A stretch of 64,000 nucleotides of DNA from Bog-756 sp963841885 (lineage in GTDB: Bacteria > Actinomycetota > Acidimicrobiia > Acidimicrobiales > RAAP-2). The stretch spans positions 1 through 64,000 of the forward strand of contig CAWJEK010000027.1 in assembly GCA_963841885.1 (NCBI GenBank), read 5' to 3'. The notes under the pieces were generated by a model. The model was given only the letters and a program-made list of their open reading frames with translations. It did no database searches and was not told the origin of the DNA. Made by a program: the position numbers and the translations under genes. Below, piece after piece: positions 43,931 to 52,500 of the stretch (position 1 is its first letter; each line of letters opens with the position of its first letter).

Positions 43931-46309
43931 TCAGGCTCCGACGTAGGCCGCCAGATGCTCGGCGGTGAGGGTGGAACGGGCGGTGACGAGGTCCGCCGGC
44001 GTGCCTTCGAAGACGATCCGGCCGCCCTCGTGCCCGGCGCCGGGCCCCACGTCGATGATCCAGTCGGCATGGGCCATGACCGCCTGGTGGTGGGCGATGA
44101 CGATGACCGACCGCCCCGAGTCGACCAGCCGGTCGAAGAGGTCGAGGAGGCGGTCGACGTCGGCGAGGTGGAGTCCCGTGGTCGGCTCGTCGAGGACGAG
44201 GACCCCTCCCTCGTCGGCCAGGTGGGTGGCGAGTTTCAGCCGCTGACGTTCGCCTCCCGACAGCGTGGTCAACGGCTGGCCGATGCGGAGATAGCCGAGC
44301 CCGATGTCGGCGAGCCGCCCGAGGGTGGTGCTGGCCGCCGGCAGGTGGGTGTCACCGGCCCCGAAGAAGTCCGCCGCCTCGTCCACGGACATGGCCAGCA
44401 CCTCACTGATGTCGCGGCCGCCGAGCGTGTAGGCCAGGACCGACGCCTGATAGCGCATCCCGTCGCACTCCTCGCAGGTGGTGGCGACCCCGGCCATCAT
44501 CGCCAGGTCCGTGTAGACGACACCGGCCCCGTTGCAGGCGGGGCAGGCACCCTCGGAGTTGGCGCTGAACAGGGCCGGCTTGACGCCGTTGGCCTTGGCG
44601 AACGCCTTGCGGATCGGGTCCAGCATGCCGGTGTAGGTCGCCGGGTTGCTCCGTCGGGAGCCGCGGATCGGGCTCTGGTCGACCACCACGGCCCCGACGT
44701 CGGCCGGAACCGATCCGAGGATCAGCGAACTCTTGCCGGAGCCGGCGACGCCGGTGACGACGACGAGCACCCCGAGCGGGATGTCGACGTCGACGTGCCG
44801 GAGGTTGTGGGTGGTGGCGTCACGGATGGCGAACGCACCCGTCGGGTTCCGTACGGCCTCCTTCAGGCGGCCCGATCGTCGAGATGGCGTCCCGTGACCG
44901 TCCGACTGGACCGCAGCTCCTCGACCGATCCCTGGAAGCAGACCTTCCCGCCGGCCGAGCCGGCCCCGGGGCCGAGATCGACGACGTGGTCCGCCACGGC
45001 GATCGTCTCCGGCTTGTGCTCGACGACCAGGACCGTGTTCCCCTTGTCCCGCAGGCGCCGCAGCAGGTCGTTCATCCGCTGGATGTCGTGGGGATGCAGG
45101 CCGGTGGTGGGCTCGTCGAAGACATAGGTGACGTCGGTGAGCGAGGAGCCGAGCTGCCGGATCATCTTGACCCGCTGCGCCTCGCCGCCCGAGAGCGTGC
45201 CCGACGAGCGGTCGAGCGACAGGTAGCCGAGCCCGATCTCGACGAACGAGTCGAGCGTCCGGTGGAGCATCTCCACCAGGGGGGCCGACCGACGGCTCGC
45301 GTACGCCGCGTACCCAGTCGGCGAGGTCGCGGGTCTCCATCGCACAGGCCTCGGCGATGGAGATCCCCTCGACCTTGGAGGACCGTGCGGCCTCGCAGAG
45401 CCGGGTGCCCTGGCAGTCGGGACAGGTGGCGAACGTCACGGCCCGCTCGACGAAGGCGCGGACATGCGGTTGCAGGGAGTCGATGTCCTTGGCGAGCATC
45501 GACTTCTGCATCCGGGGGATCAGGCCCTCGTAGGTGAGGTTCACCCCGTCGACCACGATCTTCGTCGCCTCCTTGTGGAGCAGATCGTTCAGCTCACGCT
45601 TGGTGTATCTGGCGATGGGCTTGTCGGGATCGAGGAAGCCGCAGCCGAGGAAGATGCGGCCGAACCAGCCGTCGACGCTGTACCCCGGGATCAGCAGCGC
45701 CCCCTCGGCCAGTGACCGGGTGGCGTCGTAGAGCTGGGACAGGTCGAAGTCGGTGACCTCCCCTCGGCCCTCGCACCGGGGACACATGCCTCCGAGCCGG
45801 GTGAAGGTCTTCCGGACCGTCCTTCCCCCGCCGCGTTCGACGGTCATCGAGCCGCTGGCTCGCACCGAGGGGACATTGAAGGCGAAGGCGTTGGGTGGCC
45901 CGACATGGGGCTCGCCGAGTCGACTGAAGAGGATCCTCAGCATGGCGTTGGCGTCCGTCGCCGTACCCACGGTGGAACGGGCGTCGGAGCCCATCCGGCG
46001 CTGGTCGACGGAGATGGCGGCGGTCAGCCCCGTGATCACGTCGACGTCGGGTCGCGCCAGGGAGGGCAGGAATCCCTGGACGAACGCGCTGTACGTCTCG
46101 TTGATGAGGCGTTGGGACTCCGCGGCGATGGTGTCGAACACCAGCGAGCTCTTGCCCGACCCCGACACCCCGGTGAAGACGGTGAGCCGGCGCTTGGGGA
46201 TGTCCACGCTGACGTCCACCAGGTTGTTGACCCGGGCGCCGACCACCCGGATGAGGTCCTGGTCGCCGGAGCCGTTCGCCGACCGTCCCCCGCCTGTCCT
46301 CTTGGGCAT
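43931..46309 (-). CDS. UvrA-like ABC protein (excinuclease A paralogue), two compensating frameshifts
   Basis: A 792-residue UvrA paralogue, shorter than true UvrA (about 940). It has two ABC ATPase domains: TVFTGVSGSGKSSLVFDTIAAE at residue 35 and VVVTGVAGSGKSSLILGSVPA near 535; signature LSGGEAQRVKM and LSGGERQRLKLA; Walker B FDEPTTGLHPHD and LDEPTTGLHLAD. Zinc fingers are CPRCEGRGEV and CPACNGAGV. Indels at about 44866 and 45286 cancel; the middle part reads only in a shifted frame. Relatives of this size have been linked to drug self-resistance (for example DrrC-like) instead of repair. No uvrB or uvrC is near. Start has GGAGGGAC. Confidence 0.85.
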   Translation of the reverse strand: MPKRTGGGRSANGSGDQDLIRVVGARVNNLVDVSVDIPKRRLTVFTGVSGSGKSSLVFDTIAAESQRLINETYSAFVQGFLPSLARPDVDVITGLTAAISVDQRRMGSDARSTVGTATDANAMLRILFSRLGEPHVGPPNAFAFNVPSVRASGSMTVERGGGRTVRKTFTRLGGMCPRCEGRGEVTDFDLSQLYDATRSLAEGALLIPGYSVDGWFGRIFLGCGFLDPDKPIARYTKRELNDLLHKEATKIVVDGVNLTYEGLIPRMQKSMLAKDIDSLQPHVRAFVERAVTFATCPDCQGTRLCEAARSSKVEGISIAEACAMETRDLADWVRGVREPSVGPPGGDAPPDARLVRRDRARLPVARPLVGHALGRRGAAGQDDPAARLLAHRRHLCLRRAHHRPASPRHPADERPAAAPAGQGEHGPGRRAQAGDDRRGGPRRRSRPRGRLGRREGLLPGIGRGAAVQSDGHGTPSRRSGRLKEAVRNPTGAFAIRDATTHNLRHVDVDIPLGVLVVVTGVAGSGKSSLILGSVPADVGAVVVDQSPIRGSRRSNPATYTGMLDPIRKAFAKANGVKPALFSANSEGACPACNGAGVVYTDLAMMAGVATTCEECDGMRYQASVLAYTLGGRDISEVLAMSVDEAADFFGAGDTHLPAASTTLGRLADIGLGYLRIGQPLTTLSGGERQRLKLATHLADEGGVLVLDEPTTGLHLADVDRLLDLFDRLVDSGRSVIVIAHHQAVMAHADWIIDVGPGAGHEGGRIVFEGTPADLVTARSTLTAEHLAAYVGA

Positions 46310-46435
46310 GTCCCTCCGTTCCTCCCACGGCCGGGGTGGTCACCGGGTCGAAGTTCCGTCCTCTCGACCCGGTCGACCCGGCCGCTCCGGCGGCCCGAGC
46401 AGGCGCCGGAGCTGCGTCTTCGCCCCTGCGGAGTG

Positions 46436-47302
46436 CTACCCCCGGAGGTCGTCGATGTCGATGTCGTCGAGGACGTCGCGGTCGGCGATCATCTCGATCC
46501 TGGTCACCCTACCGGCCTCCACCGTGAAGTCGAAGGCCACCGTCGGGGTGCCGCCCCGGGACCACAGCAGCCCGGCGGAGCCGTCGAGCAGCACCGGTCG
46601 GGCTCCCCTGGCCCGACCGGAGAACATCGCGGCGACGGCTTCGGAGCCGGCGAGGCCGACCGGCGCCCCCATGGTGACCGCGGCCGCATCGGCCACGAGT
46701 TCGGCCGCGGGGTCGAGGAGCGCGAGCAGGACCCGGAGGTCTCCCGTCCGGGCCGCGGCCAGGAAGGCACCGACGATCTCGCGCTGTCGGGTCGGATCGG
46801 GGCCCGGTGCCTCGGCCGCCCGCAACCGCCGACGGGCTCGGCTGGCCAGCTGTCGGCAGGCTTCCGGTGACTTGTCGAGGATGACGGCTATGTCCTCGAA
46901 CGACACGGCGAACGTGTCGTGGAGCACGAAGGCGACCCGCTCGGCCGGGCCGAGGTGGTCGAGGACCACGAGGAGGGCCTCGCCCACCGACTCGTCGAGG
47001 ACGGCACGATCCTCCGGGACGACGGGCTGCCCGGACGGCTCGACGACCCTCGGCTCGTCGAGGGACGTGGTCGGATGTCTCCGGCGACTGCGGAGCAGGT
47101 TCAGGCAGATCCTCGAGATCACCGTCGTGAGCCAGCCCGTCAGGTTCTCGATGCCCTCCGGATCGACGGCGGACAGCCGCAGCCAGGTCTCCTGTACCGC
47201 ATCATCGGCGTCCGGTCCGTCCCCGAGCATCCGCAGGGCCACGGCACGGAGGTGGGGTCGTCGGTCCTCGAATTGCTCCGCCCCGGTCGTCATCCGATCC
47301 AC
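46436..47302 (-). CDS. ECF sigma factor, SigJ/ECF41-like with C-terminal SnoaL-like domain
   Basis: A 288-residue alternative sigma factor. Region 2 (DADDAVQETWLRLSAVDPEGIENLTGWLTTVISRICLNLLRS) and region 4 (GPAERVAFVLHDTFAVSFEDIAVILDKSPEACRQLASRARRRL) are clear; residues about 180-288 are a SnoaL/NTF2-like domain (AFLAAARTGDLRVLLALLDPAAELVADAAA...) that in the ECF41 group controls activity without an anti-sigma factor. The conserved ECF41 motifs DGGGR and NPDKL are replaced here (VADAAAV, ADRDVLDD), so it may be an ECF56/SigJ variant. Start GTG 47302 (or ATG 47293). It is divergent from the VOC gene, whose promoter matches the ECF41 consensus. Confidence 0.85.
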   Translation of the reverse strand: MDRMTTGAEQFEDRRPHLRAVALRMLGDGPDADDAVQETWLRLSAVDPEGIENLTGWLTTVISRICLNLLRSRRRHPTTSLDEPRVVEPSGQPVVPEDRAVLDESVGEALLVVLDHLGPAERVAFVLHDTFAVSFEDIAVILDKSPEACRQLASRARRRLRAAEAPGPDPTRQREIVGAFLAAARTGDLRVLLALLDPAAELVADAAAVTMGAPVGLAGSEAVAAMFSGRARGARPVLLDGSAGLLWSRGGTPTVAFDFTVEAGRVTRIEMIADRDVLDDIDIDDLRG

Positions 47303-47303
47303 G

Positions 47304-47330
47304 TGTCACACTCCCCTGGGTTCCGGTGTC
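47304..47330 (+). promoter_or_regulatory. ECF41-like promoter TGTCACA-N16-TGTC
   Basis: TGTCACA (47304-47310) followed after 16 bases by TGTC (47327-47330) points toward the VOC gene. The published ECF41 consensus, as I remember it, is TGTCACA-N16-CGTC, so only the last element differs by one base. The -35 box also abuts the sigma factor start on the other strand. The predicted start at about 47338 leaves a leader of about 46 bases with ribosome site GAGGAGG before ATG 47384. Confidence 0.6.
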
Positions 47331-47383
47331 ATACACAGTGACCCACGACCGAGGTGGGAATCGACTCGACCCGAGGAGGCCGC

Positions 47384-47857
47384 ATGCCTGTGCAGTGCAA
47401 GACCGTGCTCTACCCCGTGAAGGACCTCGAGAGCGCCAAGGCGCTCTTCTCCGTCCTGTTCGGCGCCGAGCCCCACGCCGATTCCCCCTACTACGTGGGC
47501 TTCGAGGTGGACGGCGACGAGATCGGCCTCGTACCGGGCGGTCACGACCAGGGGATGTCGGGGCCTGTCCCGTTCTACGACGTGGAGGACCTGACAGCCA
47601 CCCTGGCCGCACTGCAGGGGGCCGGTGCCGAGGTGACCCAGGAGCCGACGCCGGTCGGTGGGGGCCTGGTCGTCGCCAAGGTCGTGGACGCCGACGGCAA
47701 CGAGATCGGGCTGCGACAGCTTCCCGAAGGCGCGCGTAGACCGCCGGCCCGGACCGACCGGACGGACAGGTCCGGGCCGGCTACTTCTTCTTCTTGGCCG
47801 CCCGTTCGGCGAGGACGGAGACGTTGGCCGCCACCGCGGCCCGGATCAGCTCCTTGA
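47384..47857 (+). CDS. VOC (glyoxalase-like) family protein
   Basis: A small metal-dependent dioxygenase/glyoxalase-like domain: KTVLYPVKDLESAKALFSVLFGAEPH (first beta-alpha-beta motif, catalytic His/Glu), VGFEVDGDEIGLVPGG and AALQGAGAEVTQEPTPVGGGLVVAKVVDADGNEIGLRQ. The family domain ends near residue 115; the last 40 residues are low-complexity and basic and overlap the convergent DUF1801 gene by 77 bases, which suggests the real stop is lost by an indel or is accidental. GAGGAGG precedes the ATG at 47384. It is the likely target of the adjacent sigma factor. Confidence 0.75.
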   Translation: MPVQCKTVLYPVKDLESAKALFSVLFGAEPHADSPYYVGFEVDGDEIGLVPGGHDQGMSGPVPFYDVEDLTATLAALQGAGAEVTQEPTPVGGGLVVAKVVDADGNEIGLRQLPEGARRPPARTDRTDRSGPATSSSWPPVRRGRRRWPPPRPGSAP

Positions 47858-48215
47858 ACGCCGCCTCGTCCAACCGGTCGCCCTCGCGGACGTCGATCGC
47901 CCGACGCGTCTTCCCCTCCAGGCTGGAGTTGAAGAGCCCCCGGGGGTCGTCGAGCGAGGCGCCGCGGAAGAAGGTGAGCTTCACGACCTCCTTGTAGGAC
48001 TCCCCGGTGCAGATCCCCCCGTCGTGCGACCAGACGGGAACGCCGGGCGAGGAGGGCTTCTCCCATTTCCACTCCTCCACGACGTCGGGGTCGGCGTCGT
48101 GGATCAGACGCCGCAGGCGGGCGAGGGTCTCGCCGCGCCATCCCCCGAGCTCCGCGATGCGCTCGGAGATCCGGGTCGAGGCGGCCTCGCCGGCCGTTCC
48201 GGGTGACGGTGTCAT
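47781..48215 (-). CDS. DUF1801-family protein
   Basis: A 144-residue protein of the YdhG/DUF1801 family. It has LARLRRLIHDADPDVVEEWKWEKPSSPGVPVWSHDGGICTGES, KLTFFRGASLDDPRGLFNSSLEGKTRRAIDVREGDRLDE and a C-terminal helix ending in AKKKK. Members are often listed as Fe-S or DNA-repair associated but a role is not established. The start at 48215 has AGGAGGACCC. It converges with the VOC gene with a 77-base overlap. Confidence 0.8.
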   Translation of the reverse strand: MTPSPGTAGEAASTRISERIAELGGWRGETLARLRRLIHDADPDVVEEWKWEKPSSPGVPVWSHDGGICTGESYKEVVKLTFFRGASLDDPRGLFNSSLEGKTRRAIDVREGDRLDEAAFKELIRAAVAANVSVLAERAAKKKK

Positions 48216-48505
48216 GGGTCCTCCTGGTCTGTGCGCACGGTGCGGTCGGCGGCACCGGTCGTCCCAGCCCTCCATCCACCGTGGACGGAGCTGGAGGGCG
48301 GCGTTCGCCGGTGACCGGCCCCACCCTAGGGGCAGCCGTATCGGGAAGCCCTCCGTCATCCGCCGCCGATCCCGGTGACCCGGTAGCCGCGTCCCCGTCG
48401 CAACGTCTGCCGGGGTCCCGGCGCAGGGGGATGGCGCTAAGTTCGGCCTTCCGCTCGGAAATGGGTGACGTGGTATCGGGATCGAGAGCCGTGGGACGCG
48501 GAGTG

Positions 48506-51500
48506 ATGGGCAACGGTCGCCGCCGCGCCGCGCTCGTCTCCGCAGGCCTGCGATGGCGGATCGGCGGTTCGGCGGCCATGTTCGTCGTCGCCCTGCTCGG
48601 CGTCGGCATCGGCGCCTACGGACCGCTCTACTTCCACGAGGCCGACCAGTCCGTCCTCGACATCTCACTGGCCGCAGCTCCGGTCGACCAGACCGGACTG
48701 ACGCTGACGCCGCAATCCACCGGCTCGGGACCCGGTGGGCTCCTCGCCGCCGCCCGGGCGGTGCCCCGACCGGCCGGGGGTGGATCGTGGTTCGGGACGC
48801 CGATCGCCGAGGAGGACGTCGGCGTCACCGTGACGGCCGCCCGATCCGGCCAGGAGTTCTCGTCCGATCTGGTGGCCCGCTCCGGAGCCTGCGCCCACCT
48901 GGTGCTCGTCACCGGGCACTGCCCGACCCGGCTCGGCGACATCGTGGTCAGCACCCGCAGCGCGGAGGAACTCGGCGTGGGCGTCGGTTCCCGGCTCGAT
49001 GTGTCGTCCGGGGCCGGGACCGCCCGCCGGACACCGGTCACCGTCACCGGGGAGTACCGGGAGACGTCGTCCGTGGCCCCGTACTGGTGGGGAGGCAACT
49101 ACTTCCCGTACGGCGACGGGTCCGTGCGGCGACCCGATGTGGACGACGCCTTCGCTTCGCCCACGACCGTGGCCGCCGCCGCCCCGGCGGGTTCGATGGC
49201 CTCCAAGCTGCAGCTCCCGCTCCAGCGGGCATCGCTCGCCGCACCGGAGGTGGCGGCCCTCGAGTCCTCGCTCGCCGACTACCACGATGCGATGCTGACG
49301 GCCCACGGGGTGCAGAGCACGACGGAGCTCGGCGGGCTGCTGGCGGCCACCACGGCATCCGAGCACACGATGACCACGATCGGGCTCGTGGTCGACCTGC
49401 AGTTGGTACTGCTGGCCGTGTTCACGCTCTACTTCGTGGCCTCCCGGACCGCCGCGGAGCGTGAGCCCGACCTACGCCTCGCCGAACTTCGGGGTTACCG
49501 GACCCGCAGTACGTGGGCGGTCGCCCTCGCCGAGCCGGCGGTGATCGTCGCCCTCGCCGTTCCGGTGGGCCTGCTGGCGGCGTGGGGTCTGGCCGCCCTG
49601 ACCTCGACCGCACTGTTCGCACCGGGGACCGGAGCGTCGCTCGACCTGCTCGCGGTGGCGAGTGCCTGCGCCACCGGAGCCGTCGGGATCCTGGCGGTGG
49701 CGCTGGGTGCCCGTCGCTCCACCCTGGCGGTCGAGTCGGGCATGTCGGGTGACGGCGGTGGGTCCACCGTGGCGACGAAGTGGCGGATCGCCGGTGACGT
49801 GACCGCGGTGGCCCTGGCCGCCGCCGCCGTGGTGGAGCTGGCCGTGTCCGGGGTGTCCGGTGGGGTCGGCACCGGTCGGTTCGACCCCCTGGCGGCCCTG
49901 GCTCCCGGTCTGCTCGCCCTCGGCGTGGGTGTCGTCGCCGCCCGGGGGCTCCCGGTGGTGGTCGGGTCGACACTGCCCCTGACGCGGTACTCCCGACACG
50001 TGCCCGCCGCGCTGGCCACCCGCCGGGTGGCCCGACGTCCGGAGTTCGCCCCGCAGATCATCCTCGTCGTCGTCGCCGTGTCGCTGACCGTCTTCGGGGT
50101 GAGTGGATGGGCCATCGCCGCCCGTAACCGGGCGACCGCCGCCGAGTTCGCGGTGGGTGCCTCCCGCGTCCTCACCGTCGCCGTCCGACCGGGGGTCGAC
50201 CTCCTCTCCGCCACCCGTGCCGCGGACGCGGGAGGGCGGAGCGCCATGGCCGTGGTGGTGGAGAACGCCTCGGACGGGACCACGCTGGCGGTGGACTCGA
50301 CCCGGCTGGCCCAGGTGTCGGCACCGCTTCCCGGACTGAGCCCTTCCGAGGTGCGGCGAACCGCGGACCGTCTCGTCCCCGACGACCTGGCACCGTCGGT
50401 CATGGTGTCGGGCACCGCGCTGCGGGTCACGGCCGACGCCCGTTTCGACCTACAGCCGGCGCCCGAACTGTCCGTCGACCTGTTCGACGGGGGGTTCCAG
50501 ACACCCGCACAGGTGGACCTCGGTCCTCTCGTCCCGGGAGCCGCCTCCTACCAGGCCTCCATCGTCGGCCTCTGCCCTTCCGGGTGCCGCCTCGTCGACG
50601 TGTCCGTCTCGTGGGGGCCACCGCTCACCGACTCCGTCTCGTCGGGTGCCGTGCACCTGCTGGTCTCGTCCATGGCCACGAGGTCGGGTGCCGACGACTG
50701 GAGCCCGGTGGCAGCCGGCCTGACGGACGCCGGTCGGTGGACGACGACCGGTGGATCGGCGACCCTGGCGTCGTCCGCGGCCGGTCTCGAGTCCCAGATG
50801 TCCGTGTCGGCATACGGGTCGCCCACCACGATCGCCCCGGCCGACGTCCCCCGGGAGCTGCCGTCGGTGGTGACCACCTCGTTGGCCGAAGGGGAACGGG
50901 AGACCGGCGCGGCGCCGACACTGGTGGGACTCGACGGTGCCACCCTCGGCGCCAGACCCGTCGGTGACGTGGGGTCCCTGCCGCGGGTCGGTGGTACGGC
51001 GTCCCTCGTGGACCTGGGACTGGCGGAGCGACTCCTGTCGGGGCCGATGACGGACGTCACGACCGAGGTCTGGCTGTCCCCGGACGCACCCCCGGCTCTC
51101 GAGGGTCGTCTGGCCGCCCGGGGCGTCACGGTACTGGCCACCGACACCTCCCGGTCCCGCCAGGCGCTGCTCGATCGCAGCGGACCGGCCCTGGCCTTCT
51201 CGTTGTTCCTGGTGGCGGCGGCGGCGGCCGGCCTCCTCGCCGTGGGCACGACGTTGTTCGCGCTCATCGTCTCGGCCCGGCGACGTCGGCGGGAGTTCGC
51301 CTCCATGTACGCCGTGGGCGTCAGCCGCCGGATCCTGCGTCGATCCGTCGAGTTCGAGCAGGCGATCACGGTCGGTACGGCACTCCTCCTCGGCGCGGCG
51401 ACGGGGCTGGCGGCCACCGTGCTGGCCATCGGCTCGGTCCCGGAGTTCACGGGGCCGACGACCGGGCCGCCCCTGGACGTCGGGATTCCGGGGGTGGCCA

Positions 51501-51610
51501 CCACCCTGACGATCGTCGGCCTCGGGGTGACGCTGACCATCGCCGTGCTCGGCGGTGCACTCGCCGTGGTGGGTTCGGCCTCCTCCCGTCACCTCGGGGA
51601 CCCGACATGA
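48506..51610 (+). CDS. ABC transporter permease of MacB/FtsX type, tandem ectodomains (10 TM)
   Basis: A 1034-residue permease. TM1 (about 23-43, GSAAMFVVALLGVGIGAYG) leads into a large ectodomain (about 50-280); six TMs cluster at about 290-530 (LVVDLQLVLLAVFTLYFVAS; AEPAVIVALAVPVGLLAAWG; LLAVASACATGAVGIL; IAGDVTAVALAAAAVVELAVSG; LLALGVGVVAARGLP; IILVVVAVSLTVFGVSGW); a second ectodomain (about 540-880) precedes three TMs including LALFLVAAAA-type segments and GVATTLTIVGLGVTLTIAVLGG. It looks like two FtsX/MacB units in one chain. The ATG at 48506 is chosen for GGAG upstream; earlier in-frame ATGs at 48431 and 48461 are possible. Its stop overlaps the first ATPase gene (ATGA). Confidence 0.82.
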   Translation: MGNGRRRAALVSAGLRWRIGGSAAMFVVALLGVGIGAYGPLYFHEADQSVLDISLAAAPVDQTGLTLTPQSTGSGPGGLLAAARAVPRPAGGGSWFGTPIAEEDVGVTVTAARSGQEFSSDLVARSGACAHLVLVTGHCPTRLGDIVVSTRSAEELGVGVGSRLDVSSGAGTARRTPVTVTGEYRETSSVAPYWWGGNYFPYGDGSVRRPDVDDAFASPTTVAAAAPAGSMASKLQLPLQRASLAAPEVAALESSLADYHDAMLTAHGVQSTTELGGLLAATTASEHTMTTIGLVVDLQLVLLAVFTLYFVASRTAAEREPDLRLAELRGYRTRSTWAVALAEPAVIVALAVPVGLLAAWGLAALTSTALFAPGTGASLDLLAVASACATGAVGILAVALGARRSTLAVESGMSGDGGGSTVATKWRIAGDVTAVALAAAAVVELAVSGVSGGVGTGRFDPLAALAPGLLALGVGVVAARGLPVVVGSTLPLTRYSRHVPAALATRRVARRPEFAPQIILVVVAVSLTVFGVSGWAIAARNRATAAEFAVGASRVLTVAVRPGVDLLSATRAADAGGRSAMAVVVENASDGTTLAVDSTRLAQVSAPLPGLSPSEVRRTADRLVPDDLAPSVMVSGTALRVTADARFDLQPAPELSVDLFDGGFQTPAQVDLGPLVPGAASYQASIVGLCPSGCRLVDVSVSWGPPLTDSVSSGAVHLLVSSMATRSGADDWSPVAAGLTDAGRWTTTGGSATLASSAAGLESQMSVSAYGSPTTIAPADVPRELPSVVTTSLAEGERETGAAPTLVGLDGATLGARPVGDVGSLPRVGGTASLVDLGLAERLLSGPMTDVTTEVWLSPDAPPALEGRLAARGVTVLATDTSRSRQALLDRSGPALAFSLFLVAAAAAGLLAVGTTLFALIVSARRRRREFASMYAVGVSRRILRRSVEFEQAITVGTALLLGAATGLAATVLAIGSVPEFTGPTTGPPLDVGIPGVATTLTIVGLGVTLTIAVLGGALAVVGSASSRHLGDPT

Positions 51611-52500
51611 GGCGCCAGGGACCGGGAGGAGTGGCGTCGCCCACCGACGGACGCCCGGATCCCGGCGGCGTCTCCGCCCACCTGCGGGGGGTGGTGCACC
51701 TCTATCCCAGCCACGGCGAGAACATCGTGGCCCTCCGGGGCGTGGACCTCGACGTGGGGGCCGGTGAGATGGTCGCGCTGCTCGGGCCGTCCGGCATGGG
51801 GAAGTCCACGGTGATGCGCCTGCTGGCGGGTCTGATCCGCCCTTCGGCCGGAGTGGTGCGGGTCGGTGACCACGACCTGGGGCAGTTGTCGGAAGCACGC
51901 CGTCGGTCCCTCCGGGCCACGGAGATCGGCCACGTGGTCCAGGGGGCCGCCCACAATCTGCTGCCGTTCGCCACGGTGCTCGACAACGTGTGGTTCGCCC
52001 AGCAGGGGGCCCGTGGACGGGGCCGCCGACCGTCGCCACCGGAGCAGGTCCTCGACCGACTCGGCCTCGGGGACATCGCCGACCGGCGGGTGGCCGATCT
52101 GGCGAAGGGGCTCCAGCAGGAGGTGGCCCTGGCCGCGGGGATGGCCACCGGGCCGCGCCTGCTGCTCGCCGACGAGCCGACCAGCCAGCTCGGCGACGAG
52201 GCGAGCTCGCGGGTCATCGATCTCCTCGAACGCGTCAATGCGCAACTCGGGACGACCGTGGTCCTCGTCACCCACGATCCCCTCGTGGCCGCCCGGTTCC
52301 CCCGGACCGTCACCATCCGGGACGGGCGTGTGGGTTCCGAGGGTCGCCTCGGGGAGGACTACGCGGTGGTCGACAGCGCCGGCTCCGTCCAGTTGCCGCC
52401 GACCGTCATCGAGCAGTTCCCCCCGGACACGATGCTGCGCGTCGTCCGGACGGACCGCGGGTTCGAACTGCTCCCGTGGAGGTCGGAGTCCGATGACTGA
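51607..52500 (+). CDS. ABC transporter ATPase with degenerate signature loop
   Basis: A 297-residue nucleotide-binding subunit. Walker A is GPSGMGKST near residue 55, Q-loop GHVVQGAAHN, Walker B LLLADEPTSQ near 190, and the switch histidine in VVLVTHDPLVAA. The normal LSGGQ signature is replaced by LAKGLQQEVALA near 168. The long N-terminal head (about 22 residues) and a 55-residue C-terminal tail (DRGFELLPWRSESDD) are extra to the core. It overlaps the permease by four bases, and the next ATPase by eight, so all three are cotranslated. Confidence 0.88.
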   Translation: MRRQGPGGVASPTDGRPDPGGVSAHLRGVVHLYPSHGENIVALRGVDLDVGAGEMVALLGPSGMGKSTVMRLLAGLIRPSAGVVRVGDHDLGQLSEARRRSLRATEIGHVVQGAAHNLLPFATVLDNVWFAQQGARGRGRRPSPPEQVLDRLGLGDIADRRVADLAKGLQQEVALAAGMATGPRLLLADEPTSQLGDEASSRVIDLLERVNAQLGTTVVLVTHDPLVAARFPRTVTIRDGRVGSEGRLGEDYAVVDSAGSVQLPPTVIEQFPPDTMLRVVRTDRGFELLPWRSESDD

